Shown here piece by piece: positions 25,655-34,894 of a DNA stretch of 41,093 nucleotides. The position numbers and the translations under genes are program-made. Each line of letters starts with the position of its first letter. The first letter of the stretch is position 1. Under the pieces are notes generated by a model that saw only the letters and a list, made by a program, of their open reading frames with translations, was not told where the DNA came from and made no database searches. This stretch comes from Candidatus Proteinoplasmatales archaeon SG8-5 (GTDB lineage: Archaea > Thermoplasmatota > Thermoplasmata > SG8-5), in the NCBI GenBank assembly GCA_001595885.1, contig LSSH01000085.1:1-41093 (forward strand). The letters run 5' to 3'.

Positions 25655-26311
25655 TCATTTGAATATCTCGCCCGTCTCCCTGCACCAGAGGACAATGTCC
25701 AGGTGGGCCATGGGTATACCGATTGAACGGGAGAACGCATCCATTTTCCTTTCTATTTCAAGGTATATCGATCTTGATAACGAGCTCGGGACCCCGTTAA
25801 TCACGCCCAATTCCTTTAGGTTTCTGAGGATGTGCCTGTCCAGTATTGCCAGGTCCTCGCCCTTGCCTATGTTCCTGAGGAAATGGCTCGCCTCCTTGAG
25901 ACCGAGCCCGGTCACGTTCTTGACAAGCCATTCCCTTGCTTCAAAGGCATCGGGCAAATCCTGAATAACACCCTTTATCGGCGTTCTACCCCCCGGACCG
26001 AACCGCTCCCTCGCCTCTGTAATCCTCTTAGCCTTCGTGTGCTTGAATCTCACCGGGTCGATGGCCGAGGACAGCTCATCGGCGTCCGCGTGATATAACA
26101 GGTCCTGGCTTACCATGTGTTCCACCTTGTCCCAGCATAGTCTTGCCTTGGATTGGGGCGTCAGAAGGCAGAATGTCAATTCGGCAAAGATGGTCTCCTC
26201 GCTGCCGCTCTTCCAAATCTCTCTGAACTCGTTCAATCTGGCCGTGATCTGTCCATGTCTAGCCTTATGGATAGTCCTGACCTCTTGAATCGCCTTTTCG
26301 TCGTAAGGCAT
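25655..26311 (-). CDS. ogg: Ogg2-type N-glycosylase/DNA lyase (8-oxoguanine)
   Basis: FAELTFCLLTPQSKARLCW, HhH-GPD VTGLGLKEASHFLRNIGKGEDLAILDRHILRNL. Confidence 0.9.
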   Translation of the reverse strand: MPYDEKAIQEVRTIHKARHGQITARLNEFREIWKSGSEETIFAELTFCLLTPQSKARLCWDKVEHMVSQDLLYHADADELSSAIDPVRFKHTKAKRITEARERFGPGGRTPIKGVIQDLPDAFEAREWLVKNVTGLGLKEASHFLRNIGKGEDLAILDRHILRNLKELGVINGVPSSLSRSIYLEIERKMDAFSRSIGIPMAHLDIVLWCRETGEIFK

Positions 26312-26317
26312 GACGGA

Positions 26318-26893
26318 TTACCAGTTCTCTGCAAGTAGCTCGAAGTGGGCTTGCGGGTGGGCGCAGGCCGGACACATGCCCGGGGCCTCGGGACCCTCGT
26401 GAAGGTAACCACAGTTTATGCAGCGCCAGACCACCGTCTCCTGCTTCTTGAACACGGTGCCGTTCTCGATGTTCTTCATCAGGCCCAAGTAACGGGCCTC
26501 GTGCTGCTTCTCGGCCACGGCAATGGCCTTGAAGGCGGCCGCTATCTCCGGGAACCCTTCCTCCTCCGCCGTCTCGGCGAAGCTCGGGTACATCTCGGTG
26601 TGCTCGTAGTTCTCCCCCTCGGCGGCGTGTCTCAGGTTCACGGCGGTGGTGTCGATGATGCCCGCGGGGAAATCCGCATTGACGTTCGCGGTTCCCCCCT
26701 CCAGGAACTTGTACAGGCGTTTGGCATGCTCCTTCTCCTGGTTGGCCGTCTCCTCGAACACCTCGGATATCTGGCGATAGCCCTCCTTCTTTGCCTTGCT
26801 TGCGTAGAAGGTGTAGCGGTTCCTCGCCTGAGATTCGCCGGCGAACGCGGTCAAAAGGTTCTTCTCCGTTTGCGTTCCTTTAAGATTTGCCAT
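26318..26893 (-). CDS. Rubrerythrin (ferritin-like + rubredoxin domain)
   Basis: [30 protein letters not shown]-terminal [25 protein letters not shown]. Confidence 0.97.
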   Translation of the reverse strand: MANLKGTQTEKNLLTAFAGESQARNRYTFYASKAKKEGYRQISEVFEETANQEKEHAKRLYKFLEGGTANVNADFPAGIIDTTAVNLRHAAEGENYEHTEMYPSFAETAEEEGFPEIAAAFKAIAVAEKQHEARYLGLMKNIENGTVFKKQETVVWRCINCGYLHEGPEAPGMCPACAHPQAHFELLAENW

Positions 26894-26904
26894 TTTTTTT
26901 CCTC

Positions 26905-27321
26905 CTATAAGGTTATATCCTTTTGCCTCAGGTAATCGCCGAACTCCTTATCCACGCCTTTGATGTGATTGATCAGCCAATTGACCAAGAAGACGTTGAC
27001 GGATTCGGCCAGGGCGCCCGTGGCACCCTCCTCCTCGAAGTCCTCGACCAACCTGTTAAGGGAGTCCTTGAACACGCCGTGCTGCTCCCTGTGGGCACCG
27101 AGACCGGGGTATGTCAATTCGGTCATGTGCTTCTCCTCGGTGGAAAAATGGAAGTCCGTATAATCTATCAGGAAGTCCAGGGTTTTCATGATTTGGGATG
27201 TTCCCTGGGTGACCTCTATAGCCTCGGAGAGTTCGCGCAGCCGCTGTATCAGCATCTTATGCTGTTCGTCAATCAACTCAACTCCCACGGATAGATTCGA
27301 ATCCCATTCGATCGAAACCAT
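26905..27321 (-). CDS. Bacteriohemerythrin
   Basis: [23 protein letters not shown]...[11 protein letters not shown]...[12 protein letters not shown]...[17 protein letters not shown]. Confidence 0.95.
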   Translation of the reverse strand: MVSIEWDSNLSVGVELIDEQHKMLIQRLRELSEAIEVTQGTSQIMKTLDFLIDYTDFHFSTEEKHMTELTYPGLGAHREQHGVFKDSLNRLVEDFEEEGATGALAESVNVFLVNWLINHIKGVDKEFGDYLRQKDITL

Positions 27322-27402
27322 AGATTGCCCCCCGTTGACCAATTACCTGAGTTTATGCCTACAGCTAGGTCTTTCGCATTATTTATTCATTTACCCGAAC
27401 GA

Positions 27403-27585
27403 CTATTCCATCTCTATGGCGCCCACCGGGCATGCGGATTCGCATGCACCGCACTCGATGCACTCGTCTGGGTTGACGACGTGGGCCTTGCCGTCCTTAA
27501 TCTCGAAGACCTTAGGGTCAGCGGGACAAACATCGTAGCATTCCCCCGCCCCTTCGCATTTGGCTTGGTCGATTTTCGGTGGCAT
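27403..27585 (-). CDS. 2[4Fe-4S]-type ferredoxin
   Basis: CEGAGECYDVCPADPKVFEIKDGKAHVVNPDECIECGACESACPVGAIEME. Confidence 0.92.
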   Translation of the reverse strand: MPPKIDQAKCEGAGECYDVCPADPKVFEIKDGKAHVVNPDECIECGACESACPVGAIEME

Positions 27586-27611
27586 TATTTCACCTAACCC
27601 AGAGGTATATT

Positions 27612-28517
27612 TCAAACCTTTAATAGGTTTTCCCTTTTGACAAAATATATCTTCTCCATGTGGTGGGGGTGATAGCGCTTCTTCGCTTCCCTCAGACCTC
27701 TTATTCCGAGGTCTGACTCGCGGTTGATGTACCTGTAATCCGAGGATATGGTCTTCGCGGCCTCGTTGTTGATGGCCTGGTAGATGCCGTCGAAATCCGG
27801 CATGGCCTTCTCGATGTGAATGACCGCCGTCTCCGGATTCATCTCCTCGTAGACTGAAATCGCCTCTATCTCATGATTCATCCTGATAGCGATGCCGGAT
27901 AGGCACAGCTCGAAGAAATTGTCCATTGAGTACATCACCGCGATCCTCTCGTTCTCAAGCATCTGGTTGGAGGCACAGTCCCTCCACAGACACCATTTCC
28001 TGATGAAGGTCATTACCTCGTCGAAGTTCGAGGCTGCAATTGGCTCGACCGTGTGCTCATATTTCCTGTTATACCTGTTCAGGCGGTTGCGTATCTTCAG
28101 ATAATTCTTGCCCGCCAGCTCTGCCAGGTCCGATGCCAGGTATACGTAGTCATAATAATCCCTGTTCGGTTGAAATTTTAAATCCGGATGTATGCCCGAT
28201 ATCCATTCCTTTGTCGGTTCCTCAATGCCCACTATCGACCGGATTCTCCCGTTCGCCTTGGCAAGCTCGATTATGTCGTTCAATGAATCGGCGTTCGGCC
28301 GCCCGATCGGCGGTCTCAGCCTGACCTCGTCCTCGAACTCCGTGCTTATCAAAAGGTGGTCATCGCGGTCGATGAACTTCACGTCCACGTAATGGAGCCA
28401 GCTGACCAGTGTCGTGAACACGGTCTCGCTGTGGCGGGGCGGATTATTGGCATATATCCTTTCGAAGATCTCCTTGTGTTCCAGTTTCAGGGGTTCGAAG
28501 TCGTCCAGCGAGAGCAT
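27612..28517 (-). CDS. DUF2156 / LPG-synthase C-terminal-like (GNAT-fold) protein
   Basis: YLKIRNRLNRYNRKYEHTVEPI...AISVYEEMNPETAVIHIEKAMPDFDGIYQAINNEAAK...YINRESDLGIRGLREAKKRYHPHHMEKIY; start MLSLDD at 28517. Confidence 0.8.
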   Translation of the reverse strand: MLSLDDFEPLKLEHKEIFERIYANNPPRHSETVFTTLVSWLHYVDVKFIDRDDHLLISTEFEDEVRLRPPIGRPNADSLNDIIELAKANGRIRSIVGIEEPTKEWISGIHPDLKFQPNRDYYDYVYLASDLAELAGKNYLKIRNRLNRYNRKYEHTVEPIAASNFDEVMTFIRKWCLWRDCASNQMLENERIAVMYSMDNFFELCLSGIAIRMNHEIEAISVYEEMNPETAVIHIEKAMPDFDGIYQAINNEAAKTISSDYRYINRESDLGIRGLREAKKRYHPHHMEKIYFVKRENLLKV

Positions 28518-28518
28518 G

Positions 28519-28935
28519 TCATTCCTCCGGTTCGAAGACCATGGGCTCTCCTGGAAGCTCTTTGAAACCGAGGGGCGTGTAAAACTCCCTGGTCCCGGGT
28601 TCTGCCACCAGGCCAATCCAGCACAATCCCCTTCTCACGCAGTGGTCGACGAGCGCCCTGATGATGTCGTGGCCGATGCCCAAGCCGCGCCATTCCTGCA
28701 GCACGGCAACGTCCTGTATCCATGCGTCCGATGTACCGTCGGATATTACCCTGCCCATACCCACGGCCTTTCCTGCCGCGTTCACCGCGACCGCGAAGGC
28801 AAAGCTGCCCTCGATTATTGACTCGATGCTTTCCGGTGGATAATGTTCCTTCCACCAGCCGCCTGCCTCGTATAGTTCGATGATCTCTTCCTCAGGCCAG
28901 GCATCCACCAGTTGTATCTTCACGTCCTCTTGCAC
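28519..28935 (-). CDS. GNAT family N-acetyltransferase
   Basis: AVGMGRVISDGTSDAWIQDVAVLQEWRGLGIGHDIIRALVDHCV...FYTPLGFKELPGEPMVFEP. Confidence 0.93.
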   Translation of the reverse strand: MQEDVKIQLVDAWPEEEIIELYEAGGWWKEHYPPESIESIIEGSFAFAVAVNAAGKAVGMGRVISDGTSDAWIQDVAVLQEWRGLGIGHDIIRALVDHCVRRGLCWIGLVAEPGTREFYTPLGFKELPGEPMVFEPEE

Positions 28936-28944
28936 CGGAACACC

Positions 28945-29535
28945 CTATTTCATGACCTCGTAGAATTCCTCATACGGCATTTTGGACAGGTTCTCGGGCA
29001 ACCGGTTGAACACTTCCTCGAACTCGGGTATCCTGTGTGAACGCTCGTGCACCTCTTTGGACTCCCAGAATGTTAAGAGGATGAACTTCACGGGTTGGAA
29101 ATCAAGGTCGCTGGTGTCCCCGGGTATGCAGCTGCCCACCGCCGACACGCCCGATAACCTCAGGACCTTGGAGCCGAGGAAACCGTCGTAAGCCTCGGTG
29201 GCCCTGCACAACTGCATTGCCTTCTCAATGAACTCATTCTCCTGGTCCGGCTTGATCTCCACGTAATTGGCCGCGCAGACCATTGGCTTTGACGTCCATT
29301 CCATAACCTCCGCCTCTTCCGGGTTGATCAGCGTGAATGGTATTCCGAACGCCTCCAATTTCCGGCCTGCCAGCTCAGAGCGGTGGCCGGTGTTGCAGTA
29401 GATCGATACCTCCCTTTCCCTCAAGAGGTCCTGCCAATATTCCAGGTCATAATGCGGGATGTTGACGGAGCCTTTCACGTGGCCCATGACGAATTCCTCC
29501 CTGGACCTCACGTCCACAATCAGTTTTCCTGTCAT
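28945..29535 (-). CDS. Rhodanese domain fused to an ABM-like/dimeric alpha-beta barrel domain
   Basis: LIVDVRSREEFVMGHVKGSVNIP...VSIYCNTGHRSELAGRKL; C-terminal YVEIKPDQENEFIEKAMQLCRATEAYDGFLGSKVLR...FILLTFWESKEVHERSH. Confidence 0.82.
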   Translation of the reverse strand: MTGKLIVDVRSREEFVMGHVKGSVNIPHYDLEYWQDLLREREVSIYCNTGHRSELAGRKLEAFGIPFTLINPEEAEVMEWTSKPMVCAANYVEIKPDQENEFIEKAMQLCRATEAYDGFLGSKVLRLSGVSAVGSCIPGDTSDLDFQPVKFILLTFWESKEVHERSHRIPEFEEVFNRLPENLSKMPYEEFYEVMK

Positions 29536-29544
29536 GGGCTCACC

Positions 29545-30045
29545 TCACATGAACCGCTCGAAACGGTCCTTCTTTGCCTTGCATATCGGACAGACTGCAG
29601 GCGGTTCCTCCTTTGCCGCCAGGTATCCGCACACTCGGCATCTCCATACTGGATAGCTCAACTTCTCACTCCCTTGTACCTTTATCTCGGTCGATCTGAA
29701 CTGCGGTCTTGTATCCCGGTCCGGCGACCGCCTTTCCGGGATTGGTTCGGGGGATTTCTCACCGTCAGCGATCTCCTGCGAAACGTATAAAGCGCAATAG
29801 CACGCACCAAAATCGTTCAGGTCCTGGTCCCGGTAATCGCAGGGGCATATTACATCGATGTCCTCGTCCTTATCCCCAGCCGCCAACCTGCAAGGGCAGG
29901 CCCAATATCCGTACCTCTCCTGATTGATGAGGAGGCTCCTCACCAGGTCCCTGGCGAATCCCACGTCAGGATTCAGGTTGTATCCAGACTTATCTGCCTC
30001 GTTCTTAAGCCTGTTATGGATTATGTCAACCTTTTCGTCGGTCAT
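29545..30045 (-). CDS. Ferredoxin:thioredoxin reductase catalytic-subunit-like domain fused to rubredoxin-like domain
   Basis: [44 protein letters not shown] (FTR), then [33 protein letters not shown] (rubredoxin-like). Confidence 0.92.
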   Translation of the reverse strand: MTDEKVDIIHNRLKNEADKSGYNLNPDVGFARDLVRSLLINQERYGYWACPCRLAAGDKDEDIDVICPCDYRDQDLNDFGACYCALYVSQEIADGEKSPEPIPERRSPDRDTRPQFRSTEIKVQGSEKLSYPVWRCRVCGYLAAKEEPPAVCPICKAKKDRFERFM

Positions 30046-30050
30046 CTCGC

Positions 30051-30332
30051 TCAACCGATCGCCTCTTTGATCTGGTCCTCCTTGTAACCGACTATGCAAT
30101 GCTCATCGTTGATGACGAGGGTGGGGAATGAGCATGCCGGGTTCCATCGCTTGACCTCGCCCATGATCGCCTCCTTCTCCTCCGAACCGGCTTGGTCGAC
30201 AAAAATGTAGTCGTACGCAACCCCCAGGTCGTCCAACAGTTGCTTGGTCTTCTTACACCAGATGCAGGTGCTCAGTGCGAACAGCCTGAACTTGCCCTTG
30301 TCCTCGCCCTCTACATGCTCATATTTCATCAT
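30051..30332 (-). CDS. Glutaredoxin-like protein
   Basis: [32 protein letters not shown]...[27 protein letters not shown]. Confidence 0.9.
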   Translation of the reverse strand: MMKYEHVEGEDKGKFRLFALSTCIWCKKTKQLLDDLGVAYDYIFVDQAGSEEKEAIMGEVKRWNPACSFPTLVINDEHCIVGYKEDQIKEAIG

Positions 30333-30358
30333 ATCACCTTCTATCAATCTTGAACTCC

Positions 30359-30916
30359 TCAATGTTTATATGTGTTGATGTGAACGAATTCCTTAAAGGC
30401 CTTCCTTTCCGGCCTCTCTGTTTCCGCCTCAATCTGTTGCCCGGACATCAACGGATTAACCTCGTCCGACTTCCCGCCGACAATGACGAGCGTGATGACG
30501 TTCATCTCGTCCGGGATGTCAAGTATTTCCCGCGTCTTCCTCGGGCTGAAACCGGCGATGGGGTGCGCCACCAGGCCCAATTCGGTGGCCCTAAGGATGA
30601 GGAAGGCAGTGGCCATGCCCGTGTCGAAGAGGTAGTACTCCCTGTCCCTGATGACGTAGTCGTCGTCCTTCTTGCTGAACACGGCGATAATCATCGACGC
30701 GGCCTGTGCCCACTCGTTGCCCTTAGAGAGGGCGCCGTGCATCCTTTCCAGGATTTCAGCGTCGTGGACGAACACGTATTGCCAGGGCTGGTGGTTGAAA
30801 CATGAGGCTGATAACTGTGCGTGTCTTGCTAGGTCGTGAATTAGGTTCTCGTTTATCTCGACCGGCTCCAAAGAGCGGTACGCCCTCCTCTTCTCTATGG
30901 CCTCTTTCACGTCCAA
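30359..30916 (-). CDS. Nitroreductase family protein
   Basis: MDVKEAIEKRRAYRSLEPVEI...ASCFNHQPWQYVFV...FDTGMATAFLILRATELGLVAHPIAGF. Confidence 0.93.
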   Translation of the reverse strand: MDVKEAIEKRRAYRSLEPVEINENLIHDLARHAQLSASCFNHQPWQYVFVHDAEILERMHGALSKGNEWAQAASMIIAVFSKKDDDYVIRDREYYLFDTGMATAFLILRATELGLVAHPIAGFSPRKTREILDIPDEMNVITLVIVGGKSDEVNPLMSGQQIEAETERPERKAFKEFVHINTYKH

Positions 30917-30925
30917 AGCGATGCC

Positions 30926-31426
30926 TCACAATGATCTTTGAAATATCCATGGACCTCCGCTTCTCAGGCTTTGGAGGTTTATGTCAAGAAGCTCAATATG
31001 CTCCTTCTCGAAATCTGCCAACCTGTGGAACAGCTGGCGTATGTTATCGTCGTCCGTTATCTTCAAGTTATTGGCGTAGAAGGCCATGGACCTCTTCTCT
31101 ACCATTATGGCGTACTCAAGAGCCTTCTCGGGATCGCTGTCCCTGAAGACCCCGGGCAGCTCGTCCACGACGAACATCTCGCTCTTGCCCTCGATCGAAA
31201 CATCTATCTGCTCTGTGTCGTCGAACTCATCCAGCCTGTCAAGCTGGCGGTCGTACTCCTCCTCCAGCCACCTGATGTGGTCGACCTCCATGTTCACCAG
31301 GTGGGATATCATCTTCTGACCGGCCCTGTTCCTGACGAAGGAGCGCATATTGTTGTAGAACTCGTATCCGAACTGCTCGATATCGATGGCCTGTTTGATT
31401 ATGGCCAGTGAGGTGTCGATGCCCAT
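30926..31426 (-). CDS. Ferritin-like/rubrerythrin-like diiron protein
   Basis: IDIEQFGYEFYNNM...HLVNMEVDHIRWLEEEYDRQ...IMVEKRSMAFYANNL...DFEKEHIELLD. Confidence 0.85.
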   Translation of the reverse strand: MGIDTSLAIIKQAIDIEQFGYEFYNNMRSFVRNRAGQKMISHLVNMEVDHIRWLEEEYDRQLDRLDEFDDTEQIDVSIEGKSEMFVVDELPGVFRDSDPEKALEYAIMVEKRSMAFYANNLKITDDDNIRQLFHRLADFEKEHIELLDINLQSLRSGGPWIFQRSL

Positions 31427-31437
31427 TTATGCTCCCC

Positions 31438-31935
31438 CTAGGGGCCGACGTGCATCATCGGCCAGTAATCGTCGTAATCCTCGAACTTGAGGCTGTTCTC
31501 CTTCTCGACCTTGAGTATGTTGTAATGGCCTTCTTCCATCTGGGCAAAGTACTCGAGTGTGCGCTTCTGTTCTGGGTCTTGCAGGATTCTGGCGAAGGCG
31601 AGATAGAAGTCCTTGGCTGCGAGTTCAGCGTTCATTGCACTTTCCAGAACGTCGCTGATAGGCACCTGCTCGTCGGGTATGATGATATTGGGCAGGGGTA
31701 CAGGACTTGCCCCCGGAAGAACGGGCTCCCTGCCTGGTATGTTCTCCCTGAAGGCTTCGATCAGGTACTCCCTGTGCCTTTCCTCTTCGGTGGCCAGGAA
31801 AGTCAGCCTGTCCTTCAGGTATGCGTTTCTCACCCTCCCCGCCAGTTTTGAATATACGTCCTTGCTCTCGACCTCGCTCATGATCGCGGCGAGGAAGATA
31901 TCCTCCAGGCTGTACCCGCTCAGGTCCATTGTCAT
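31438..31935 (-). CDS. Ferritin-like/rubrerythrin-like diiron protein
   Basis: AIMSEVESKDVYSKLAGRV...LATEEERHREYLIEAF...AMNAELAAKDFYLAFARI...QMEEGHYNILKVEKE; start MTMDLS at 31935. Confidence 0.85.
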   Translation of the reverse strand: MTMDLSGYSLEDIFLAAIMSEVESKDVYSKLAGRVRNAYLKDRLTFLATEEERHREYLIEAFRENIPGREPVLPGASPVPLPNIIIPDEQVPISDVLESAMNAELAAKDFYLAFARILQDPEQKRTLEYFAQMEEGHYNILKVEKENSLKFEDYDDYWPMMHVGP

Positions 31936-31942
31936 CTCCCCT

Positions 31943-32458
31943 TCAGTCGCCCGGAGCGGGGAACGTGAACAGCGGAGCACGGGCCCCCATTTCCTTGTCA
32001 AGCATGAAGAGGCCGCTGCCGCCCTTGACCAGCGCCAGCTGCTGTACGATCTCGTCAGCCGAGGCTTCCTCCTCAACCTGCTCCTCCACGAACCATTGCA
32101 GGAAGTTGTTCGTCGCGTGGTCCTTTTCCTTGATCGCCAGGTCCACGAGCTTGTTTATCATACCGGTGACCTTTGTTTCGTGCTTGTACGCGGCCTTGAA
32201 GATTGCCAATGGGTCCTTCCAGGACGTCTGAGGTTTTTCGATTGTATCGAGGGTCACGCTCCCGCCTCGCTCCAGTACGTAGTCGTATATCTTGATGGCG
32301 TGATAGAGTTCTTCCTGGGCCTGGATCTTCATCCAATGAGCGAAACCGGGCAGGCTCTTGCTGTCCAGGTCGGCAGACATTGAAAGATAAAGGTATGATG
32401 AATAAAGTTCCGCGTTCACCTGCAGGCTCAGCGCCTTCTCCACCTTCTTGTTCAACAT
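31943..32458 (-). CDS. Ferritin
   Basis: LQVNAELYSSYLYLSMSADLDSKSLPGFAHWMKIQAQEELYHAIKIYDYVLERGG...NNFLQWFVEEQVEEEASA. Confidence 0.95.
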   Translation of the reverse strand: MLNKKVEKALSLQVNAELYSSYLYLSMSADLDSKSLPGFAHWMKIQAQEELYHAIKIYDYVLERGGSVTLDTIEKPQTSWKDPLAIFKAAYKHETKVTGMINKLVDLAIKEKDHATNNFLQWFVEEQVEEEASADEIVQQLALVKGGSGLFMLDKEMGARAPLFTFPAPGD

Positions 32459-32467
32459 GTCGACACC

Positions 32468-32842
32468 TCAGCTCTTCCACAGGCCGTGGATGTTGCAGTA
32501 TTCCCTGGCCGATATCTTCTCGGCCGTGCACATGAACAAGGCCTCCGGGGGGTCTCCTGGCTTCAGGTATTTCCTGTAGCTCCTGTCCTCGGTCACCAGC
32601 TCGATCCACTCTATGTAGTGCTTCTCCTCCATGGGGTGGAGTGTCGAGCCGACGTAGATCTTGACCACGTCTCCGTCCCTCTCGATGACGGGCACGTGCT
32701 TCTCAACGGCCATTTCGGCGGTCTTTTCCTCCATCAGAACCATCGGCTCCCCGCAGCAGACCAGCTCTCCGGGCCCGCCGTGGATCATGTGCACGATGTT
32801 CCCGCACATCTCACACTTGTATATCTCGTTCAGTTCGGTAAT
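32468..32842 (-). CDS. dfx: Desulfoferrodoxin (class I superoxide reductase), apparent ATT start
   Basis: Extended N-terminus (ATT)[33 protein letters not shown] restores the FeS4 ligands; center [34 protein letters not shown] track starts at internal ATG 32809, losing the first ligand Cys. Confidence 0.9.
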   Translation of the reverse strand: MTELNEIYKCEMCGNIVHMIHGGPGELVCCGEPMVLMEEKTAEMAVEKHVPVIERDGDVVKIYVGSTLHPMEEKHYIEWIELVTEDRSYRKYLKPGDPPEALFMCTAEKISAREYCNIHGLWKS

Positions 32843-32853
32843 ATCCTCACCTC

Positions 32854-33390
32854 CTAATCCTCCAAGCTCAGGTGCTCGGAATCGTACCAGTATCCGGTCC
32901 TGCCCAGGAAGTCGAACTCCTCCTCCAGGATGTGATAGTGGTTCTTCTCCTGATGAATGATCTCCTTTATGACGTCCCGGGCACCCTCGTCCTCTGTCTT
33001 TTCCAGTATCATTGAATAATAGTCGATCGCCTGCTTTTCGCTGTCCATCGCCGCATTGAGGGCGTCGAGGTCGTTCGTGTCCGGGTTCGCGCCCTCCGTG
33101 ACCCGCAGGTCCTTTGGGAACACGGGAAGGTTCGCATACTTCTTGCTGGAGTTGACGAGTTTCTCGTATTCTGCTTTGTCTATACAGTCCTCGAACAGCT
33201 TCTGAAAGGTATCGAGATGCATTTGCTCATCCTTTGCGAGGCTTTGGAAGATCCTGCTTCCGATCTCGTTCGAGGTCTGTGCGGCCGCCCTCATGTAGAA
33301 CGCATAGCCGTCCTTTTCCATCTGGATGGCCTGCTGTATGGCCTCCTTCACACCTATATCTTCGTTCAAATAATCACCCGTTCTACTCAC
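32854..33390 (-). CDS. Ferritin-like/rubrerythrin-like diiron protein
   Basis: [16 protein letters not shown]...[17 protein letters not shown]...[16 protein letters not shown]...[22 protein letters not shown] start overlapping the upstream stop (GTGA). Confidence 0.88.
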   Translation of the reverse strand: MSRTGDYLNEDIGVKEAIQQAIQMEKDGYAFYMRAAAQTSNEIGSRIFQSLAKDEQMHLDTFQKLFEDCIDKAEYEKLVNSSKKYANLPVFPKDLRVTEGANPDTNDLDALNAAMDSEKQAIDYYSMILEKTEDEGARDVIKEIIHQEKNHYHILEEEFDFLGRTGYWYDSEHLSLED

Positions 33391-33539
33391 TTAACCCTCT
33401 TCATCGGATGACCGCAGCAGTAGGGCAGGGCGTTGGGCTCTGAATCGAACTCTATCACCGAGCAACTGCAGTCTGCTCCACAATCGCATTCATACTTCAC
33501 CGGTTTCCCGGCTTCCTTACATCCGCATGTCTCACACAT
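33387..33539 (-). CDS. 50-aa Cys-rich putative metalloprotein with desulforedoxin-like tail
   Basis: Manual translation: [50 protein letters not shown] (9 Cys); strong SD ggaggtgaaaaaaATG; below the track length cutoff. Confidence 0.8.
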   Translation of the reverse strand: MCETCGCKEAGKPVKYECDCGADCSCSVIEFDSEPNALPYCCGHPMKRVK

Positions 33540-33554
33540 TTTTTTCACCTCCAA

Positions 33555-34730
33555 TTATCCTAGTATTTTTCCTAACTCTTTACCTATTGATTTGACGTTC
33601 CCCAGCTCTTCAGTGTCGGGAACGAACTTCAGGTTCACATACTCGATCGGAACCTCCCAGCCCATGTCCTTCATGAACTTCTCGATCTCGCCGGCAGCCT
33701 GGCCACCCCATCCGAACGAGCCGAACGCGAACCCCAGGCGGTCCTTCGGCCTCAGGCCCTTCAAGTAAGTTAGAAAGCCTCCCATCGACGGAAGCATTCC
33801 GTTGTTGATGGTTGGCGAACCTATCAGAATCAGTTTTGATGTTATCAGGTCGGTCATGACATCCGAGATGTGGGTGTTCTTTAAGCTGCGGACGGTCACT
33901 GGAACGTCCGCCTCGCTCAGACCCTCTGCGAGGGCGTATGCGATTCTCTCGGTGGAGCCCCACATCGTGTCGTAGACTATGAGGGCCCTTGCCTCGGTTT
34001 CGTGGTTTGCCCATTTCACGTACTCGGCAAGTATGTCCGGTATGCGGGAGCGCCAGATGATGCCGTGGCTTGGTGCTATCATGTCGATGTCCAGACCGCC
34101 CAGCGCTTCCAGGGCCTTGCCGACCTGGGTGCCGTAGGGCATGACGATGTTCGCGTAATATGTGGCTGTCGCTTCCTTCAGGACACCCCATTCAATCTCG
34201 TCGTCGAACCTCTCCGCGCTTGCTATGTGCTGGCCGAAGGCATCGTTGGGCAGGAGGAGGTTCTCCTCGGGAATATAGGTGACCATTGAATCCGGCCAGT
34301 GTACCATTGGCACGTGAACGAAGACCAGTGTCCTCTTGCCGATGCTCAGCTCTTCACCGGACTGGGCGACGTGGAAGTTCCAATCCCTCTTGTAGTGCCT
34401 GCGAAGGCCCTTCTCGCCCTGGACCGAGGTAATGAGTGTGGCGTTCGGAGCCTCCTCCAATATCTTGGGCAACGAGCCCGAGTGGTCCATCTCGACATGG
34501 TTGGAGACCACGTAATCTATCTTTGAGGGGTCGATTATCTCCTTGATCCGGGCCAACATCTCGCCGTACAGGTAATGCTTGACGGTGTCGACCAAGACCA
34601 CCTTCTCGTCGATTATCAGGTAGGCGTTGTACGTGGTCCCCCTGTGGGTCTTGTATCCGTGGAAATCCTGGATATGCCAGTCGATGCCGCCCACCCAATA
34701 TATGCCCGGTTTTATCTCGATTTTATTCAA
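33555..34730 (-). CDS. fprA: Flavodiiron protein (FprA / F420H2 oxidase-like)
   Basis: MBL domain VSNHVEMDHSGSLP...FVHVPMVHWPDSMVTY...PSHGIIWR and flavodoxin domain IVYDTMWGSTERIAYALAEGL...GSPTINNGMLPSMGGFLTYLKGL; TTG start at 34730. Confidence 0.95.
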   Translation of the reverse strand: MNKIEIKPGIYWVGGIDWHIQDFHGYKTHRGTTYNAYLIIDEKVVLVDTVKHYLYGEMLARIKEIIDPSKIDYVVSNHVEMDHSGSLPKILEEAPNATLITSVQGEKGLRRHYKRDWNFHVAQSGEELSIGKRTLVFVHVPMVHWPDSMVTYIPEENLLLPNDAFGQHIASAERFDDEIEWGVLKEATATYYANIVMPYGTQVGKALEALGGLDIDMIAPSHGIIWRSRIPDILAEYVKWANHETEARALIVYDTMWGSTERIAYALAEGLSEADVPVTVRSLKNTHISDVMTDLITSKLILIGSPTINNGMLPSMGGFLTYLKGLRPKDRLGFAFGSFGWGGQAAGEIEKFMKDMGWEVPIEYVNLKFVPDTEELGNVKSIGKELGKILG

Positions 34731-34734
34731 TTTT

Positions 34735-34893
34735 TCACTCCATTTCGAATTGGTCCTTCGAAGCCCCGCAAAGGGGACATGTCCAGTCATCCGGCAGGTC
34801 GCTGAATTCAATACCCGGTTCAATGTCGTTGTCCGGGTCCCCCTTTTTCGGGTCATACAAATATCCGCAGACCGTGCACCTGTACTTGTCCAT
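34735..34893 (-). CDS. Rubredoxin
   Basis: Manual translation: [52 protein letters not shown]; 52 aa, below the track cutoff. Confidence 0.97.
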   Translation of the reverse strand: MDKYRCTVCGYLYDPKKGDPDNDIEPGIEFSDLPDDWTCPLCGASKDQFEME

Positions 34894-34894
34894 A

